From contig NZ_QVNQ01000007.1 in NCBI RefSeq assembly GCF_003432485.1, positions 310,001 through 374,000 on the forward strand: a DNA stretch of 64,000 nt, written 5' to 3'. Below are positions 33,880 to 42,805 of the stretch, piece after piece. Position 1 is the stretch's first letter. Every line of letters starts with the position of its first letter. A program made the position numbers and the translations under genes. Below the pieces are notes generated by a model, which had not been told where the DNA came from, made no database searches, and saw only the letters and a list, made by a program, of their open reading frames with translations. Source of the stretch: Actinomadura spongiicola (GTDB taxonomy: Bacteria; Actinomycetota; Actinomycetes; Streptosporangiales; Streptosporangiaceae).

Positions 33880-35544
33880 ATGGCCGAGTACATCTACACG
33901 ATGCAGCGTGTGCGCAAGGCACATGGCGACAAGGTCGTCCTGGACGACGTCACCCTGCACTTCCTCCCGGGCGCGAAGATCGGTGTTCTGGGACCGAACG
34001 GCACCGGTAAGTCGACGCTGCTGCGCATGATGGCCGGTCTGGAGCAGCCGTCCAACGGGGACGCGCGTCTCATGCCGGGGTTCACCGTCGGAATGCTGCA
34101 GCAGGAGCCGCCACTGAACGAGGAGAAGACCGTCCTCGGAAACGTGGAGGAGGGCGTCGCCGAGACCAAGGCGATGCTCGACCGGTTCAACGAGATCGCC
34201 GAGAAGATGGCGACGGACTACTCCGACGAGCTGATGGAGGAGATGGGCAAACTCCAGGAGCAGCTCGACCACCGCAACGCCTGGGACCTCGACAGCCAGC
34301 TCGAACAGGCGATGGACGCGCTGCGCTGCCCGCCGGGGGACGCCGAGGTGGCGAAGCTGTCGGGTGGTGAGCGGCGCCGTGTCGCGCTGTGCAAGCTCCT
34401 GCTCGAAGCCCCCGACCTGCTGCTGCTGGACGAGCCCACCAACCACCTCGACGCGGAGAGCGTCCAGTGGCTGGAGCAGTTCCTCGCCAAGTACGAGGGA
34501 ACCGTCCTGGCCGTCACCCACGACCGGTACTTCCTCGACAACGTCGCCACCTGGATCCTGGAGCTGGACCGGGGCCGCTGCTTCCCGTACGAGGGGAACT
34601 ACTCGACGTACCTGGAGAAGAAGGCCGACCGGCTGAAGGTCGAGGGCAACAAGGACGCCAAGCGTAAGAAGCGCCTCCAGGACGAGCTGGAGTGGGTGCG
34701 GTCGAACCCGAAGGCGCGGCAGACGAAGAGCAAGGCCCGTCTGGAGCGCTACGAGGAGATGGCCGCCGAGGCCGCCAAGACCCGCAAGCTGGACTTCGAG
34801 GAGATCCAGATCCCGCCGGGCCCGCGCCTGGGCAACACGGTGATCGTCGCGGACAAGCTGACGAAGGGTTTCGGCGACCGGGTCCTCATGGACGACCTGT
34901 CGTTCAACCTGCCGCCCAACGGCATCGTCGGCGTCATCGGCCCGAACGGCGTCGGCAAGACCACCCTCTTCCGCATGATCGTGGGCGAGGAGCAGCCGGA
35001 CGCCGGCGAACTGCGGCTCGGCGAGACCGTCCAGGTCTCCTACGTCGACCAGGGACGCGGCGGCATCGACCCGAAGCAGACGGTGTGGCAGGTCGTCTCC
35101 GACGGCCTTGATCACATCAAGGTCGGCCAGGTGGAGATGCCGTCCCGCGCCTACGTCGCGGCGTTCGGCTTTAAGGGCCCGGACCAGCAGAAACCTGCGG
35201 GCGTCCTGTCCGGCGGCGAGCGCAACCGGCTGAACCTGGCGCTGACCCTCAAACTGGGCGGCAACGTCCTCCTGCTGGACGAGCCGACCAACGACCTCGA
35301 CACCGAGACCCTGTCCAGCCTGGAGAACGCCCTCCTGGAGTTCCCCGGCTGCGCCGTGATCACCTCCCACGACCGGTGGTTCCTCGACCGCATCGCCACG
35401 CACATCCTCGCGTGGGAGGAGGGCTCGAACTGGTTCTGGTTCGAAGGCAACTTCGCCGACTACGAAAAGAACAAGATCGAGCGTCTGGGCGCCGACGCCG
35501 CCCGCCCCCACCGCGTCACCCACCGCAAACTCAAACGCGACTAA
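33880..35544 (+). CDS. ettA: energy-dependent translational throttle protein EttA (ABC-F)
   Basis: This 554-residue cytoplasmic ABC-F protein binds the ribosomal E site and adjusts the first translocation according to ATP/ADP. It has two nucleotide-binding domains: Walker A GPNGTGKSTLLRMMAG with signature LSGGERRRVALCKLL and Walker B LLLLDEPTNHLD; then GPNGVGKTTLFRMIVG with LSGGERNRLNLA and LLLDEPTNDLD. Between them is the arm and linker (KADRLKVEGNKDAKRKKRLQ). The N-terminus MAEYIYTMQRVRKAHGDKVV is highly characteristic of EttA. It is probably expressed from a leaderless message and ends in a strong hairpin. Confidence 0.97.
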   Translation: MAEYIYTMQRVRKAHGDKVVLDDVTLHFLPGAKIGVLGPNGTGKSTLLRMMAGLEQPSNGDARLMPGFTVGMLQQEPPLNEEKTVLGNVEEGVAETKAMLDRFNEIAEKMATDYSDELMEEMGKLQEQLDHRNAWDLDSQLEQAMDALRCPPGDAEVAKLSGGERRRVALCKLLLEAPDLLLLDEPTNHLDAESVQWLEQFLAKYEGTVLAVTHDRYFLDNVATWILELDRGRCFPYEGNYSTYLEKKADRLKVEGNKDAKRKKRLQDELEWVRSNPKARQTKSKARLERYEEMAAEAAKTRKLDFEEIQIPPGPRLGNTVIVADKLTKGFGDRVLMDDLSFNLPPNGIVGVIGPNGVGKTTLFRMIVGEEQPDAGELRLGETVQVSYVDQGRGGIDPKQTVWQVVSDGLDHIKVGQVEMPSRAYVAAFGFKGPDQQKPAGVLSGGERNRLNLALTLKLGGNVLLLDEPTNDLDTETLSSLENALLEFPGCAVITSHDRWFLDRIATHILAWEEGSNWFWFEGNFADYEKNKIERLGADAARPHRVTHRKLKRD

Positions 35545-35551
35545 CCCCGTC

Positions 35552-35581
35552 GGCCCGCCCCACCTTCCGGTCGGGCGGGCC
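35552..35581 (+). terminator. hairpin terminator of ettA
   Basis: GGCCCGCCC (35552-35560) and GGGCGGGCC (35573-35581) form a perfect 9-base stem with a 12-base loop just after the ettA stop. No U tract follows. Confidence 0.75.
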
Positions 35582-35707
35582 ACCGCCACCCAACCCCGAC
35601 ACGCACCACAGGCTTTTTCGCATACCGCCCAGCGGCCCGGCATGCCACACCGACGTGCGAACCCCCTTCGGCTGTCCGCTCGGGCAGCCGCCGCCTGCCC
35701 AGACGGC

Positions 35708-35930
35708 GTCATGCGCTGCAGGCTCGCCCGCGATTGACCGCCCGTTGGTCCGCCCCACCGCTCCGGTCGGTCGGGCCGCCGTGCGGTCGGCCCGCCGCCT
35801 GCCGGGACTGCGTCATACGCTGCGGGTTCGCCTGCGGCTGCCCCCGTCGGCCCGCGCCACCACCTCGTTCTGGCGGGCCGCCGCTCGCTCGGGCCGCGTC
35901 ATGCGCTGCGGGTTCGCTCGCGGCTGACCG
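35708..35930. repeat. three dispersed direct repeats (33 bp)
   Basis: Copies at 35708-35740, 35812-35844 and 35898-35930 share a GTCATGCGCTGCGGGTTCGC-like core followed by a CGCGGCTGACC-like end. Spacing is 104 and 86 bases. Copies two and three are closest. They are in non-coding DNA between ettA and the thioesterase gene. Confidence 0.75.
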
Positions 35931-36204
35931 TCTGGTGGGGGTCGCGCTGTTCCAGTTCGGCATAGCGTCGTTTGGCCGTCTGGCTGCTCTGTGCTGGTGG
36001 GGTGGAGCGCTGGTCACTGTTTTGTGCTGTTTGGGTCGGTGTTCCGGTGTGTTGTTGCGGGCGGGGGGTTTGGTGGTCCGGCGTATCGTTTCGGGCTGGG
36101 GTGGCTTCCGTTCTGGTGGGGACGGGGGGGAGCGTGCCGGGGTGGTGTATCGGCGGCCGGTAACATCGGGCCGGACGGATCCCCGTACCCCCCCAGGCGA
36201 GGAC

Positions 36205-36642
36205 ATGCAGCAGACCGATCTGCCCGCGACCGACTACCGGCACGTCTACGAGTTCCATGTCCGGTTCGGCGACATCGACTCCCAGGGACACGTGAACAAC
36301 GTCAAGTTCCTCGGCTACCTGGAGGACGCGCGGCTGGAGATGTTCCACGGCGACCCGGTCCGCAAGGGGGAGCAGCCCGTCCGGGGGATGGTGATCTCGC
36401 GGCATGAGATCGACTACCGGCGGCCGTTGCTTCCGACCGTCTACCCGATTCGGGTGGAGTCGTGGGTGACGGAGGCCCGTGCCGCCTCGTTCACGCTGGC
36501 CTACGAGGTGCGGGACGACGAGAACGTCTACGCCGAGGCCGTCTCGACGCTCGTCGCGTTCGACCCGGAGCGGAACCGGGCGCGCCGTTTCACGCCGGAG
36601 GAACGGAAGTTCATCAGGCGTTACACGGCCCCGACGGCATGA
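36205..36642 (+). CDS. acyl-CoA thioesterase, hotdog fold (4-hydroxybenzoyl-CoA thioesterase type)
   Basis: The protein has 145 residues from ATG 36205. The N-terminal phrase VRFGDIDSQGHVNNVKFLGY contains the active-site aspartate and the HVNN turn of the 4HBT/YbgC hotdog family. The later VISRHEIDYRRPLL and AYEVRDDENVYAEA complete the fold. It hydrolyses an acyl-CoA in the cytoplasm, chain length unknown. AGGCGAGG lies just upstream. Its stop overlaps the ATG of the GNAT gene (ATGA), so the two are co-translated. Confidence 0.9.
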   Translation: MQQTDLPATDYRHVYEFHVRFGDIDSQGHVNNVKFLGYLEDARLEMFHGDPVRKGEQPVRGMVISRHEIDYRRPLLPTVYPIRVESWVTEARAASFTLAYEVRDDENVYAEAVSTLVAFDPERNRARRFTPEERKFIRRYTAPTA

Positions 36643-37250
36643 CGGCGCTCGCCGGCCCGCCCTCCCCGCTGAACGATCGCCTCCAGCCGGGGGTGCGGCT
36701 TCGTGTCGTCCAGATGGCGGACGCGGAGGCGCTCGCCGCGCTCTGCGAGGCGAACCGTGACCATCTGCGTCCATGGGAGCCGGAACGCGACGACGCGTAC
36801 TTCACCGTCGAGGGGCAGCGCGACAACCTTCATGCCCTGGTGGAGGCGTACGCGGTGGGGGAGATGTGGCCGGGCGTCATTCTGGTGGACGGTGACATCG
36901 CCGGACGGATCACGCTGAACAACGTGCTGCGTGGGCCACTGCAAAGTTGCTTTGTCGGCTATTGGGTGGCGCGGGCGCACACCGGGCGCGGTGTCGCGAC
37001 CGAGGCGCTGCGGCAGGTGCTGGACGTGGCGTTCACCGACCTGGGGCTCCATCGTGTCGAGGCGTTCACCAGGGTCGACAACCATGCGTCCCAGCGCGTC
37101 CTGGAGCGGAACGGTTTCACGGCCGTGGGAACGGCTCGCCGGCACATCCACGTCGACGGGCGCTGGCACGACGAGCGACTCTTCGAACGCCTGGCCCCCT
37201 GGGACGACGGGATCGCACTCGCCCCGCCCTTCTCGAACCCGTCCGGCTGA
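36639..37250 (+). CDS. GNAT N-acetyltransferase, RimJ/RimL-like
   Basis: This 203-residue protein begins in the stop of the thioesterase gene. RimJ/RimL features are LRPWEPERDDAYF, AGRITLNNVLRG, the acetyl-CoA loop GYWVARAHTGRGVATEAL and FTRVDNHASQRVLERNGF. It probably acetylates a ribosomal protein N-terminus or a small amine. The C-terminus (PWDDGIALAPPFSNPSG) is followed at once by an in-phase-looking peptide tail in another frame (see 37252-37311), so the end may have been altered. Confidence 0.88.
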   Translation: MTALAGPPSPLNDRLQPGVRLRVVQMADAEALAALCEANRDHLRPWEPERDDAYFTVEGQRDNLHALVEAYAVGEMWPGVILVDGDIAGRITLNNVLRGPLQSCFVGYWVARAHTGRGVATEALRQVLDVAFTDLGLHRVEAFTRVDNHASQRVLERNGFTAVGTARRHIHVDGRWHDERLFERLAPWDDGIALAPPFSNPSG

Positions 37251-37644
37251 CGTCGTCCGCGACGACCACGCCTACTTCGTCGACGCGTTCCGCAACCACC
37301 CCGAATTGTAGAGACGGTCATCTTGGCGTTGCGGGGGCCGAGCGTGACTCTTGGTCTCGGCGAACTGCGACTCGTCCGGGGCGATGGCCTTCCCGGACGG
37401 GAGACCAGCACTTGTTGCCCGCGCCCCTGACATCCGCGCGTTTGTGGTCTGCGTGTTTGTGGTGGTTCGTGTTTGACGTGGTGGCCGTGGTTCGGTGCCT
37501 GTGGCTTGGGGGTTGTCATGACGCTCGCGGGCGTTCCAAGGGGCCGTCGTTTGGTGCGCGTGTGCTTGGGGCGGGAGTACTAGGGATCATTGTTTCCGGG
37601 TATTACCGGAAAGAATTGGTTCGTCCTCGTCAGGGAAACGGCGC
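37251..37644. other. non-coding stretch after the GNAT gene
   Basis: There is no complete gene. The first 60 bases read as the tail of a protein (ending DDHAYFVDAFRNHPEL then TAG at 37309-37311) without any start or upstream body. The later part (about 37,430-37,560) is G+T-biased on the plus strand. A promoter for the small membrane protein at 37645 presumably lies at its end. Confidence 0.55.
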
Positions 37645-37866
37645 ATGTCCCCCTATCTCGCCGCATGGATTTTCTGGATCCTGATGTTCTTCGCCATTGA
37701 GCTGCCCGCCGTGTTCAACCGGCAGGCCGGTGACACGCTCTCCGAGCTCGTCTGGAACGTGTTCGCCATTCGCGGGAAGCCCGTCGGGTGGCAGGTGCGT
37801 CGGCTGGCCCTCGTGCTCGGGCTCGGGTGGCTGGTCGCCCATTTCCTCACCGGTGGTGCCGTCTGA
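37645..37866 (+). CDS. small membrane protein
   Basis: This 73-residue protein has two hydrophobic helices (YLAAWIFWILMFFAIELPAV and LALVLGLGWLVAHFLTG). They are separated by a short polar loop with FNRQAGDTLSELVWNVFAIRG (in part). No family assigned; it resembles small actinobacterial membrane proteins of holin-like size, but no phage gene is near. The ribosome site is weak. It stands alone before the secreted peptidase gene. Confidence 0.6.
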   Translation: MSPYLAAWIFWILMFFAIELPAVFNRQAGDTLSELVWNVFAIRGKPVGWQVRRLALVLGLGWLVAHFLTGGAV

Positions 37867-38005
37867 CCCGGATGCTGCCTGACTGTCCCGGTGACAACCG
37901 GGCTGTCACGGATAGGTAACAAGCGCAACAGCGATCCGTTTTCCGCCCACGTCTCGCTCTAGGGTCGCGACGCGAATGTGGAGATCCCACGTGGAAGGGG
38001 CACAA

Positions 38006-39403
38006 ATGCGGCGCGTCTCACGAGGAGCGATGGCACTGCTGCTCGCCGCGGGTATGACCGGGACCGGCGCTCTCGCGGCGCAGGCGGGCACCGTGAACGG
38101 TGACATCCTTGAGCGGCTCAAGGCGATCCCCGGTATGGAGGTGACGGAGAAGACCTCGACACTGCCCGGCTACCGCTGGTTCTGGCTGGAGTACAAGCAG
38201 CCTGTCGATCACCGTAACCCGAAGGGGCAGTGGTTCGAGCAGCGCGTCATGCTGCAGCACAAGGCCACGGACCGGCCCATGGTGCTCTACACGAGCGGCT
38301 ACAACACGCCGGAAGTGATGTTCACGTCCGAGCCGACCGCGCTCGTCGACGGCAACCAGATCTCGCTGGAATACCGGTACTTCACCCCGTCCCGTCCGGA
38401 ACCGGCCGACTGGACGAAGGACACGATCTGGCAGGCCGCCACCGACGAGCACCGGCTCATCCGGGAACTGAAGAAGATCTACAGCACGAAGTGGATCTCG
38501 ACGGGCGCGAGCAAGGGCGGCATGACCGCCGTCTACCACAAGCGGTTCTACCCGCATGACGTCGACGGCAGTGTCGTGTACGTGGCGCCGAACGACCACG
38601 ACAACGATGACGATCGTGCCTACGACAAGTTCTTCAAGACGGTGGGTGACGATCCCAAGTGCCGCGCCCACCTCCAGGGGCTCGCGCGCAAGTTCCTCGA
38701 ACGCCGCCCCGCGATGCTCGAACGGCTCAAGGCCGCCGCCGAGAAGGGCGGCTGGACGTTCGACATCCTCCGTTCGGAGGACCGCGCGTTCGAGAACTCG
38801 GTGATGGACTACGAGTGGGCGTTCTGGCAGTACAGCCTCCAGTCCGACTGCGCGAACCTTCCGGCGCTGGACGCCTCCGACGACGACCTTTACAAGTCGC
38901 TCGACACCATCGCCGGTCTGTCCTTCTACAGCGACCAGGGGCTCGCCCCGTACATCCCGTACTTCTACCAGGCGGGCACCGAGCTCGGTTGGCCGTCACC
39001 GAAGTTCAAGCACCTGCGCCCGCTGCTCCGGTACGAGGACAGTTACCAGCCGCGCACTTATGTGCCGCGTGACATCCGTATGCGGTTCGACCACGGCCGC
39101 GCCATGCGCGACATCGACCGCTGGGTGCGCCGGAACGCGCGTCAAATGCTGTTCGTGTACGGCGAGAACGACCCGTGGGGATCCGAGCCGTTCCGGCTGA
39201 GCAAGGGCAGCCGTGACTCGGCCGTCTACGTCGCGCCGGGCATGAACCACAGCGCTCGCCTCATCGACAAGCTGCCTCCCGAGGAGAAGGCCAAGTCGAT
39301 CGCGTCCGTCAAGCGCTGGGCCGGTGTCGACCCCGACGCGCCGACGCTCAAGACCGCTCCGGCGGCCGACGACCCGCTCCAGTTGCAGCGTCCGCCGCTG
39401 TAA
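38006..39403 (+). CDS. secreted S37-family (PS-10) tripeptidyl aminopeptidase-like peptidase
   Basis: The protein has 465 residues from ATG 38006 (AAGGGG upstream). The N-terminus MRRVSRGAMALLLAAGMTGT with an Ala-x-Ala site near AAQAG is a Sec signal peptide. The mature part is an alpha/beta-hydrolase serine peptidase: ISLEYRYFTPSRPEP, nucleophile in STGASKGGMTAVYHKRF, aspartate region FVYGENDPWG and histidine in APGMNHSARL. This wording matches the Streptomyces PS-10 (MEROPS S37) exported aminopeptidases. It probably degrades peptides outside the cell. A strong bidirectional terminator follows. Confidence 0.88.
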   Translation: MRRVSRGAMALLLAAGMTGTGALAAQAGTVNGDILERLKAIPGMEVTEKTSTLPGYRWFWLEYKQPVDHRNPKGQWFEQRVMLQHKATDRPMVLYTSGYNTPEVMFTSEPTALVDGNQISLEYRYFTPSRPEPADWTKDTIWQAATDEHRLIRELKKIYSTKWISTGASKGGMTAVYHKRFYPHDVDGSVVYVAPNDHDNDDDRAYDKFFKTVGDDPKCRAHLQGLARKFLERRPAMLERLKAAAEKGGWTFDILRSEDRAFENSVMDYEWAFWQYSLQSDCANLPALDASDDDLYKSLDTIAGLSFYSDQGLAPYIPYFYQAGTELGWPSPKFKHLRPLLRYEDSYQPRTYVPRDIRMRFDHGRAMRDIDRWVRRNARQMLFVYGENDPWGSEPFRLSKGSRDSAVYVAPGMNHSARLIDKLPPEEKAKSIASVKRWAGVDPDAPTLKTAPAADDPLQLQRPPL

Positions 39404-39422
39404 CGACGGTGTAGCAAGACCC

Positions 39423-39474
39423 GCGGTGTGCCGGTCCGTGCGCTGACCCCTGCACGGCCGGTACACCGCTTCTT
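39423..39474. terminator. bidirectional terminator between S37 peptidase and alpha-glucosidase genes
   Basis: Arms 39423-39441 and 39452-39469 form an 18-19 base stem with one bulge and one mismatch or wobble, a 10-base loop, and TTCTT on the 3' side. It lies between two convergent genes. Confidence 0.8.
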
Positions 39475-39477
39475 GAT

Positions 39478-41049
39478 TCACGGGGTGGTGAGCCAGGCGG
39501 CGGCGTTGCCGGGAAGAGTGGCCCCGTGGAGTGGGGCGCTGGTCAGGATCGGGGTGCCGGACGGCAGGCGGAGCGGGTTCTCACCGCAGTTGAGGACGCA
39601 GATGAGCGGGCCGCGTCTGAAGGCGACCCCCGTGTCGGGGGAGTCGAGCCACTCCAGGTCGTCCGGGAGGTCGTCCAGTAGGCGGCGGCGCAGCGCCAAG
39701 GCCTTGCGGTAGAACGCCAGCATGGAGGACGGGTCGGACGACTGCGCCTCGACGGTCATGGGCGCCCACCGGTCCGGCATCGGCAGCCAGGGGCGGGCAC
39801 CGTCGGGGGAGAAGCCGTAGGGCGCGGTGGTGCCCGACCAGGGGAGCGGCACCCGGCAGCCGTCCCGGCCTGGCAGTTCCCCGTTCGTGCGTTTCCAGAT
39901 CGGGTCCTGCCGCGCCTCGTCGGGAAGGTCGGTCACTTCGGGGAGCCCGAGTTCCTCTCCCTGGTACAGGTAGGCCGATCCCGGCAGCGCCAGAAGCAGC
40001 AGTAGCGCCGCCTTGGCTCTCGCGTGGCCGACGCCCGGCCCGCCTTCCGGTTGCTCGTACCGGGTGACGTGCCGGACGGCGTCGTGGCTGGACAGTACCC
40101 AGGTCGGCGCGGCGCCGGTCGGTGTGACGGTTTCGAGCGCGGCCGTGATGACGTCGCGGAACGCGTCGGCCGACCAGGGAGCGAGTTGTAGGTCGAACTG
40201 GAACACCTGGTGGAGTTCGTCTGGACGCAGGTAGAGCGCGAGGTCTTCCGGCCCGTCCGTCCACACCTCGCCGATGGCCATGCGGTCGCCGTCGTACTCG
40301 TCGAGGATCTGCCGCCACCTTCGGTACACGTCGTGGACCTCCGGCTGGCCGTACATGGGGCCGTTCAGGATGTGGCGGCCCCCTTCGCCGAGGTCGCGGA
40401 ACGACTCGTCCTTGAACAGGCCGGCCGCCACGTCGATGCGGAAACCGTCCACACCCCGGTCGAGCCAGAACCGCAGGATGTCCTCGAACTCGCGCTGGAC
40501 CTCGGGGTTGCGCCAGTTGAAGTCCGGCTGCTCGGGGGCGTACAGATGGAGGTACCAGTCGCCGTCGTCCACACGCGTCCAGGCCGGGCCACCGAACGCG
40601 GACGGCCAGTCGTTCGGTGGGACCTCCGGGCCATAACGATCTCCTTCCCTGTCCGAGCGGAAGATGTAGCGGGAACGTTCGGGTGATCCGGGCGGTGCCG
40701 CCAGTGCCTTCTCGAACCAGGGATGCCGGTCGGACGAATGGTTCGGCACGATGTCGACGATCATGCGGAGTCCGTGGGCGTGCGCGTCCGCGAGCAGGGC
40801 GTCGAAGTCGTGGAGCGTGCCGAACCGCGGGTCGACGTCGCGGTGGTCGGCCACGTCGTACCCGCCGTCCGCCAGGGGCGAGGTGTAGAAGGGCGTCAGC
40901 CAGAGCGCGTCCACCCCCAGGTCGCGCAGATGACCGAGACGGGACCGGATCCCCCGGAGGTCGCCCTCACCGTTCCCGTCGGAGTCGGCGAAGCTGCGCA
41001 CGTAGATCTCGTACACGACGGCGTTGCGCCACCACGGGATTCGCGTCAT
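39478..41049 (-). CDS. alpha-glucosidase, GH13 family (oligo-1,6-/alpha-1,4-glucosidase)
   Basis: This 523-residue GH13 enzyme carries the conserved blocks in order. These are region I MIVDIVPNHSSDRHPWF, region II GVDGFRIDVAAGLF with the nucleophile aspartate, region III RMAIGEVWTD with the acid/base glutamate, and region IV VLSSHDAVRHVTRYE. The start MTRIPWWRNAVVYEIYVRSF is typical of cytoplasmic alpha-glucosidases; there is no signal peptide. It releases glucose from maltose, isomaltose or trehalose-like substrates. No sugar transporter or LacI regulator accompanies it. Confidence 0.94.
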   Translation of the reverse strand: MTRIPWWRNAVVYEIYVRSFADSDGNGEGDLRGIRSRLGHLRDLGVDALWLTPFYTSPLADGGYDVADHRDVDPRFGTLHDFDALLADAHAHGLRMIVDIVPNHSSDRHPWFEKALAAPPGSPERSRYIFRSDREGDRYGPEVPPNDWPSAFGGPAWTRVDDGDWYLHLYAPEQPDFNWRNPEVQREFEDILRFWLDRGVDGFRIDVAAGLFKDESFRDLGEGGRHILNGPMYGQPEVHDVYRRWRQILDEYDGDRMAIGEVWTDGPEDLALYLRPDELHQVFQFDLQLAPWSADAFRDVITAALETVTPTGAAPTWVLSSHDAVRHVTRYEQPEGGPGVGHARAKAALLLLLALPGSAYLYQGEELGLPEVTDLPDEARQDPIWKRTNGELPGRDGCRVPLPWSGTTAPYGFSPDGARPWLPMPDRWAPMTVEAQSSDPSSMLAFYRKALALRRRLLDDLPDDLEWLDSPDTGVAFRRGPLICVLNCGENPLRLPSGTPILTSAPLHGATLPGNAAAWLTTP

Positions 41050-41067
41050 ACAGGGCGAACTACCCGC

Positions 41068-41451
41068 TTACGTCGGGGCGTTCACCAGACTCTGGGCGGC
41101 CATCGTGAAGTAGTCCCAGAGCTGCTTCTCCAGAGGCTCCGGAAGCCCCAGCTCGTCCACCGCGACGCGCATGTGCCGCAGCCACGCGTCGCGCTCCGCC
41201 GAGCCGATGACGAAGGGGACGTGACGCATCCGCAGGCGGGGATGTCCGCGGCGCTGACTGTAGGTGGTCGGGCCGCCCCAGTACTGGATCAGGAACAGCC
41301 GCAGCCTCTCCTCGGCGGGACCGAGGTCCTCCTCGGGGTAGAGGGCGCGAAGGTCGGGGTCGTCCGCGACGCCCTGGTAGAAGCGGTGCACCAGCCGGTG
41401 GAAGGTCTCCTCGCCGCCGACCGCTTCGTAGAAGGTCACCTTTTCAGCCAT
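41068..41451 (-). CDS. glbO: group II truncated haemoglobin (GlbO/trHbO)
   Basis: This 127-residue two-over-two globin begins MAEKVTFYEAVGGEETFHRL, followed by VHRFYQGVADDPDLRALYP and the F-helix histidine in LRMRHVPFVIG. The group II tryptophan (G8) is in ERDAWLRHMRVAVDEL. It binds oxygen or NO; in mycobacteria GlbO associates with membranes. It precedes the alpha-glucosidase gene by 18 bases on the same strand, so they may share a transcript, though no functional link is evident. Confidence 0.95.
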   Translation of the reverse strand: MAEKVTFYEAVGGEETFHRLVHRFYQGVADDPDLRALYPEEDLGPAEERLRLFLIQYWGGPTTYSQRRGHPRLRMRHVPFVIGSAERDAWLRHMRVAVDELGLPEPLEKQLWDYFTMAAQSLVNAPT

Positions 41452-41503
41452 AGCGTCCCCACCCTATGCGAGAGCCCGACGTCCGCGCGCCCGGCCCGAT
41501 CCG

Positions 41504-42499
41504 CTACGGGGCGGGGGTGGCGACCGTCACACCCGCCTCGTCGAAGGCGTGCTTGACGCGTTCGCGCAGCTCGCGGGCGATGTCGCCCTGTTTGCCCGGG
41601 GCGGTCTTCAGCACGACGCGGATGACGAGGGCGTCCCCGGCGAGCGCCTGCACGCCCCACACCGACGGCGGTTCCAGGACGAAATCCTTCCAGCCTTCGT
41701 CGGCGGCCAGCACGTCCGCGGTGGACTGCAGGATGTCCTTGACCTTCTCGGTGTTCTCGTTGATGTCGACGGGAATGTCGAGGACGGCCCGGCCCCAGTT
41801 CTGCGACTCGTTGCCGACCTTCTTGATCTCGCCGTTCGGGACGTACCAGACGACGCCGTCGACGTCCCGCATCCGGGTGACCCGCAGCGTCACCGCCTCG
41901 ACCGTCCCCTTGGCGGTGCCCACGTCGATGAAGTCACCGACGCCGTACTGGTCCTCCAGCAGCATGAACAGCCCGGCGAGGAGGTCCTTGACGATGTTCT
42001 GCGCGCCGAAGCCGACCGCGACGCCGATGACGCTCGCGCTGGCCAGGATCGGCGCGAGGTTCAGCCCGAGGGAGCCGAGGATGCTGAACGCCGCCGTCCC
42101 GAGGATCAGGACGGACGCGATGGAGCGCAGCACCGAGCCGAGCGTCTGGGCGCGCTGGGCCCGCCGCTTGTTCAGCACGGCGGGGGTGCCCTCGAAGACC
42201 GTCCGGGACCGTTCCCGGGCCCGTTCGGTCATCGTGCCCTCGGCCATCCGCACCGTCACATTGGTGATCATGCGGTGCGCGATCCGCCGCAGGATCATGG
42301 CGATCACGAACGTGATGACGACCAGGATGAGCGTGCTGATCGGCCGGTCGAGCCAGGTCGAGTAGAACCTGGTGAACCCCGTGTGCTGCGAGATGTTCCA
42401 GACGAGCCGGCACGACGTGCTGGGCGTGGGATCCCCGCAGACGGCCTCGGGGGTGCCCTCCTCTGCCCACGGCACGAACGCAGCGACGGCGAGCGACAT
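41504..42499 (-). CDS. mechanosensitive ion channel, MscS family
   Basis: The protein has 331 residues from ATG 42499, which has GGGGAGGG seven bases upstream. A periplasmic-side head containing two cysteines (AVCGDPTPSTSC) is followed by a helix (STLILVVITFVIAMIL), then two more membrane helices. The pore helix region is ASASVIGVAVGFGAQNIVKD. The beta domain starts YGVGDFIDVGTAKGTVEAV, with VWYVPNGEIKKVGNESQ, the usual MscS signature. It opens on membrane tension to release solutes during osmotic downshock. The globin gene follows 53 bases downstream on the same strand. Confidence 0.94.
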   Translation of the reverse strand: MSLAVAAFVPWAEEGTPEAVCGDPTPSTSCRLVWNISQHTGFTRFYSTWLDRPISTLILVVITFVIAMILRRIAHRMITNVTVRMAEGTMTERARERSRTVFEGTPAVLNKRRAQRAQTLGSVLRSIASVLILGTAAFSILGSLGLNLAPILASASVIGVAVGFGAQNIVKDLLAGLFMLLEDQYGVGDFIDVGTAKGTVEAVTLRVTRMRDVDGVVWYVPNGEIKKVGNESQNWGRAVLDIPVDINENTEKVKDILQSTADVLAADEGWKDFVLEPPSVWGVQALAGDALVIRVVLKTAPGKQGDIARELRERVKHAFDEAGVTVATPAP

Positions 42500-42805
42500 G
42501 CGAGAAACCCTCCCCGGCCATTGAACCCTTTCACCCCGCCCGCCCGCAGCGGCATGGCGCGTGCGCGTCGGACGGGAATGAAACCGTTCACTGTGGCGCC
42601 CCGGCACCTCGCCGTGGACCTGCGGCGGGTTCGAGCCGATCGTAGGGGACGTGTCCGACCGGTTCGTACGACCGCCCGCGAGGTGCCGCGGCGCCGGCCG
42701 GGGAGGGCTGGTCCCGTGAGCGTGCCCCGCGTGCTCCGGAACCGCCGCGCCGGTTCCGGACCACGCGGGACACGCCCGGTTCGGGGGCGACCGCTCGGGG
42801 GCGCC

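Larger units (their letters stand above)
35545..36204. other. 660-bp non-coding stretch with terminator, direct repeats and a GT-rich tract
   Basis: No gene is supported; the open frames on both strands are low-complexity. It begins with the ettA hairpin, followed by three copies of a 33-base repeat (35708-35930). The second half (about 35,940-36,170) is strongly G+T-biased on the plus strand, quite unlike the coding sequence around it. The promoter and start region of the thioesterase gene lie at its end. Confidence 0.7.

Noticed and set aside
37645..37866. Phage holin
   Set aside because: Size and two helices fit, but no endolysin or other phage gene is near.
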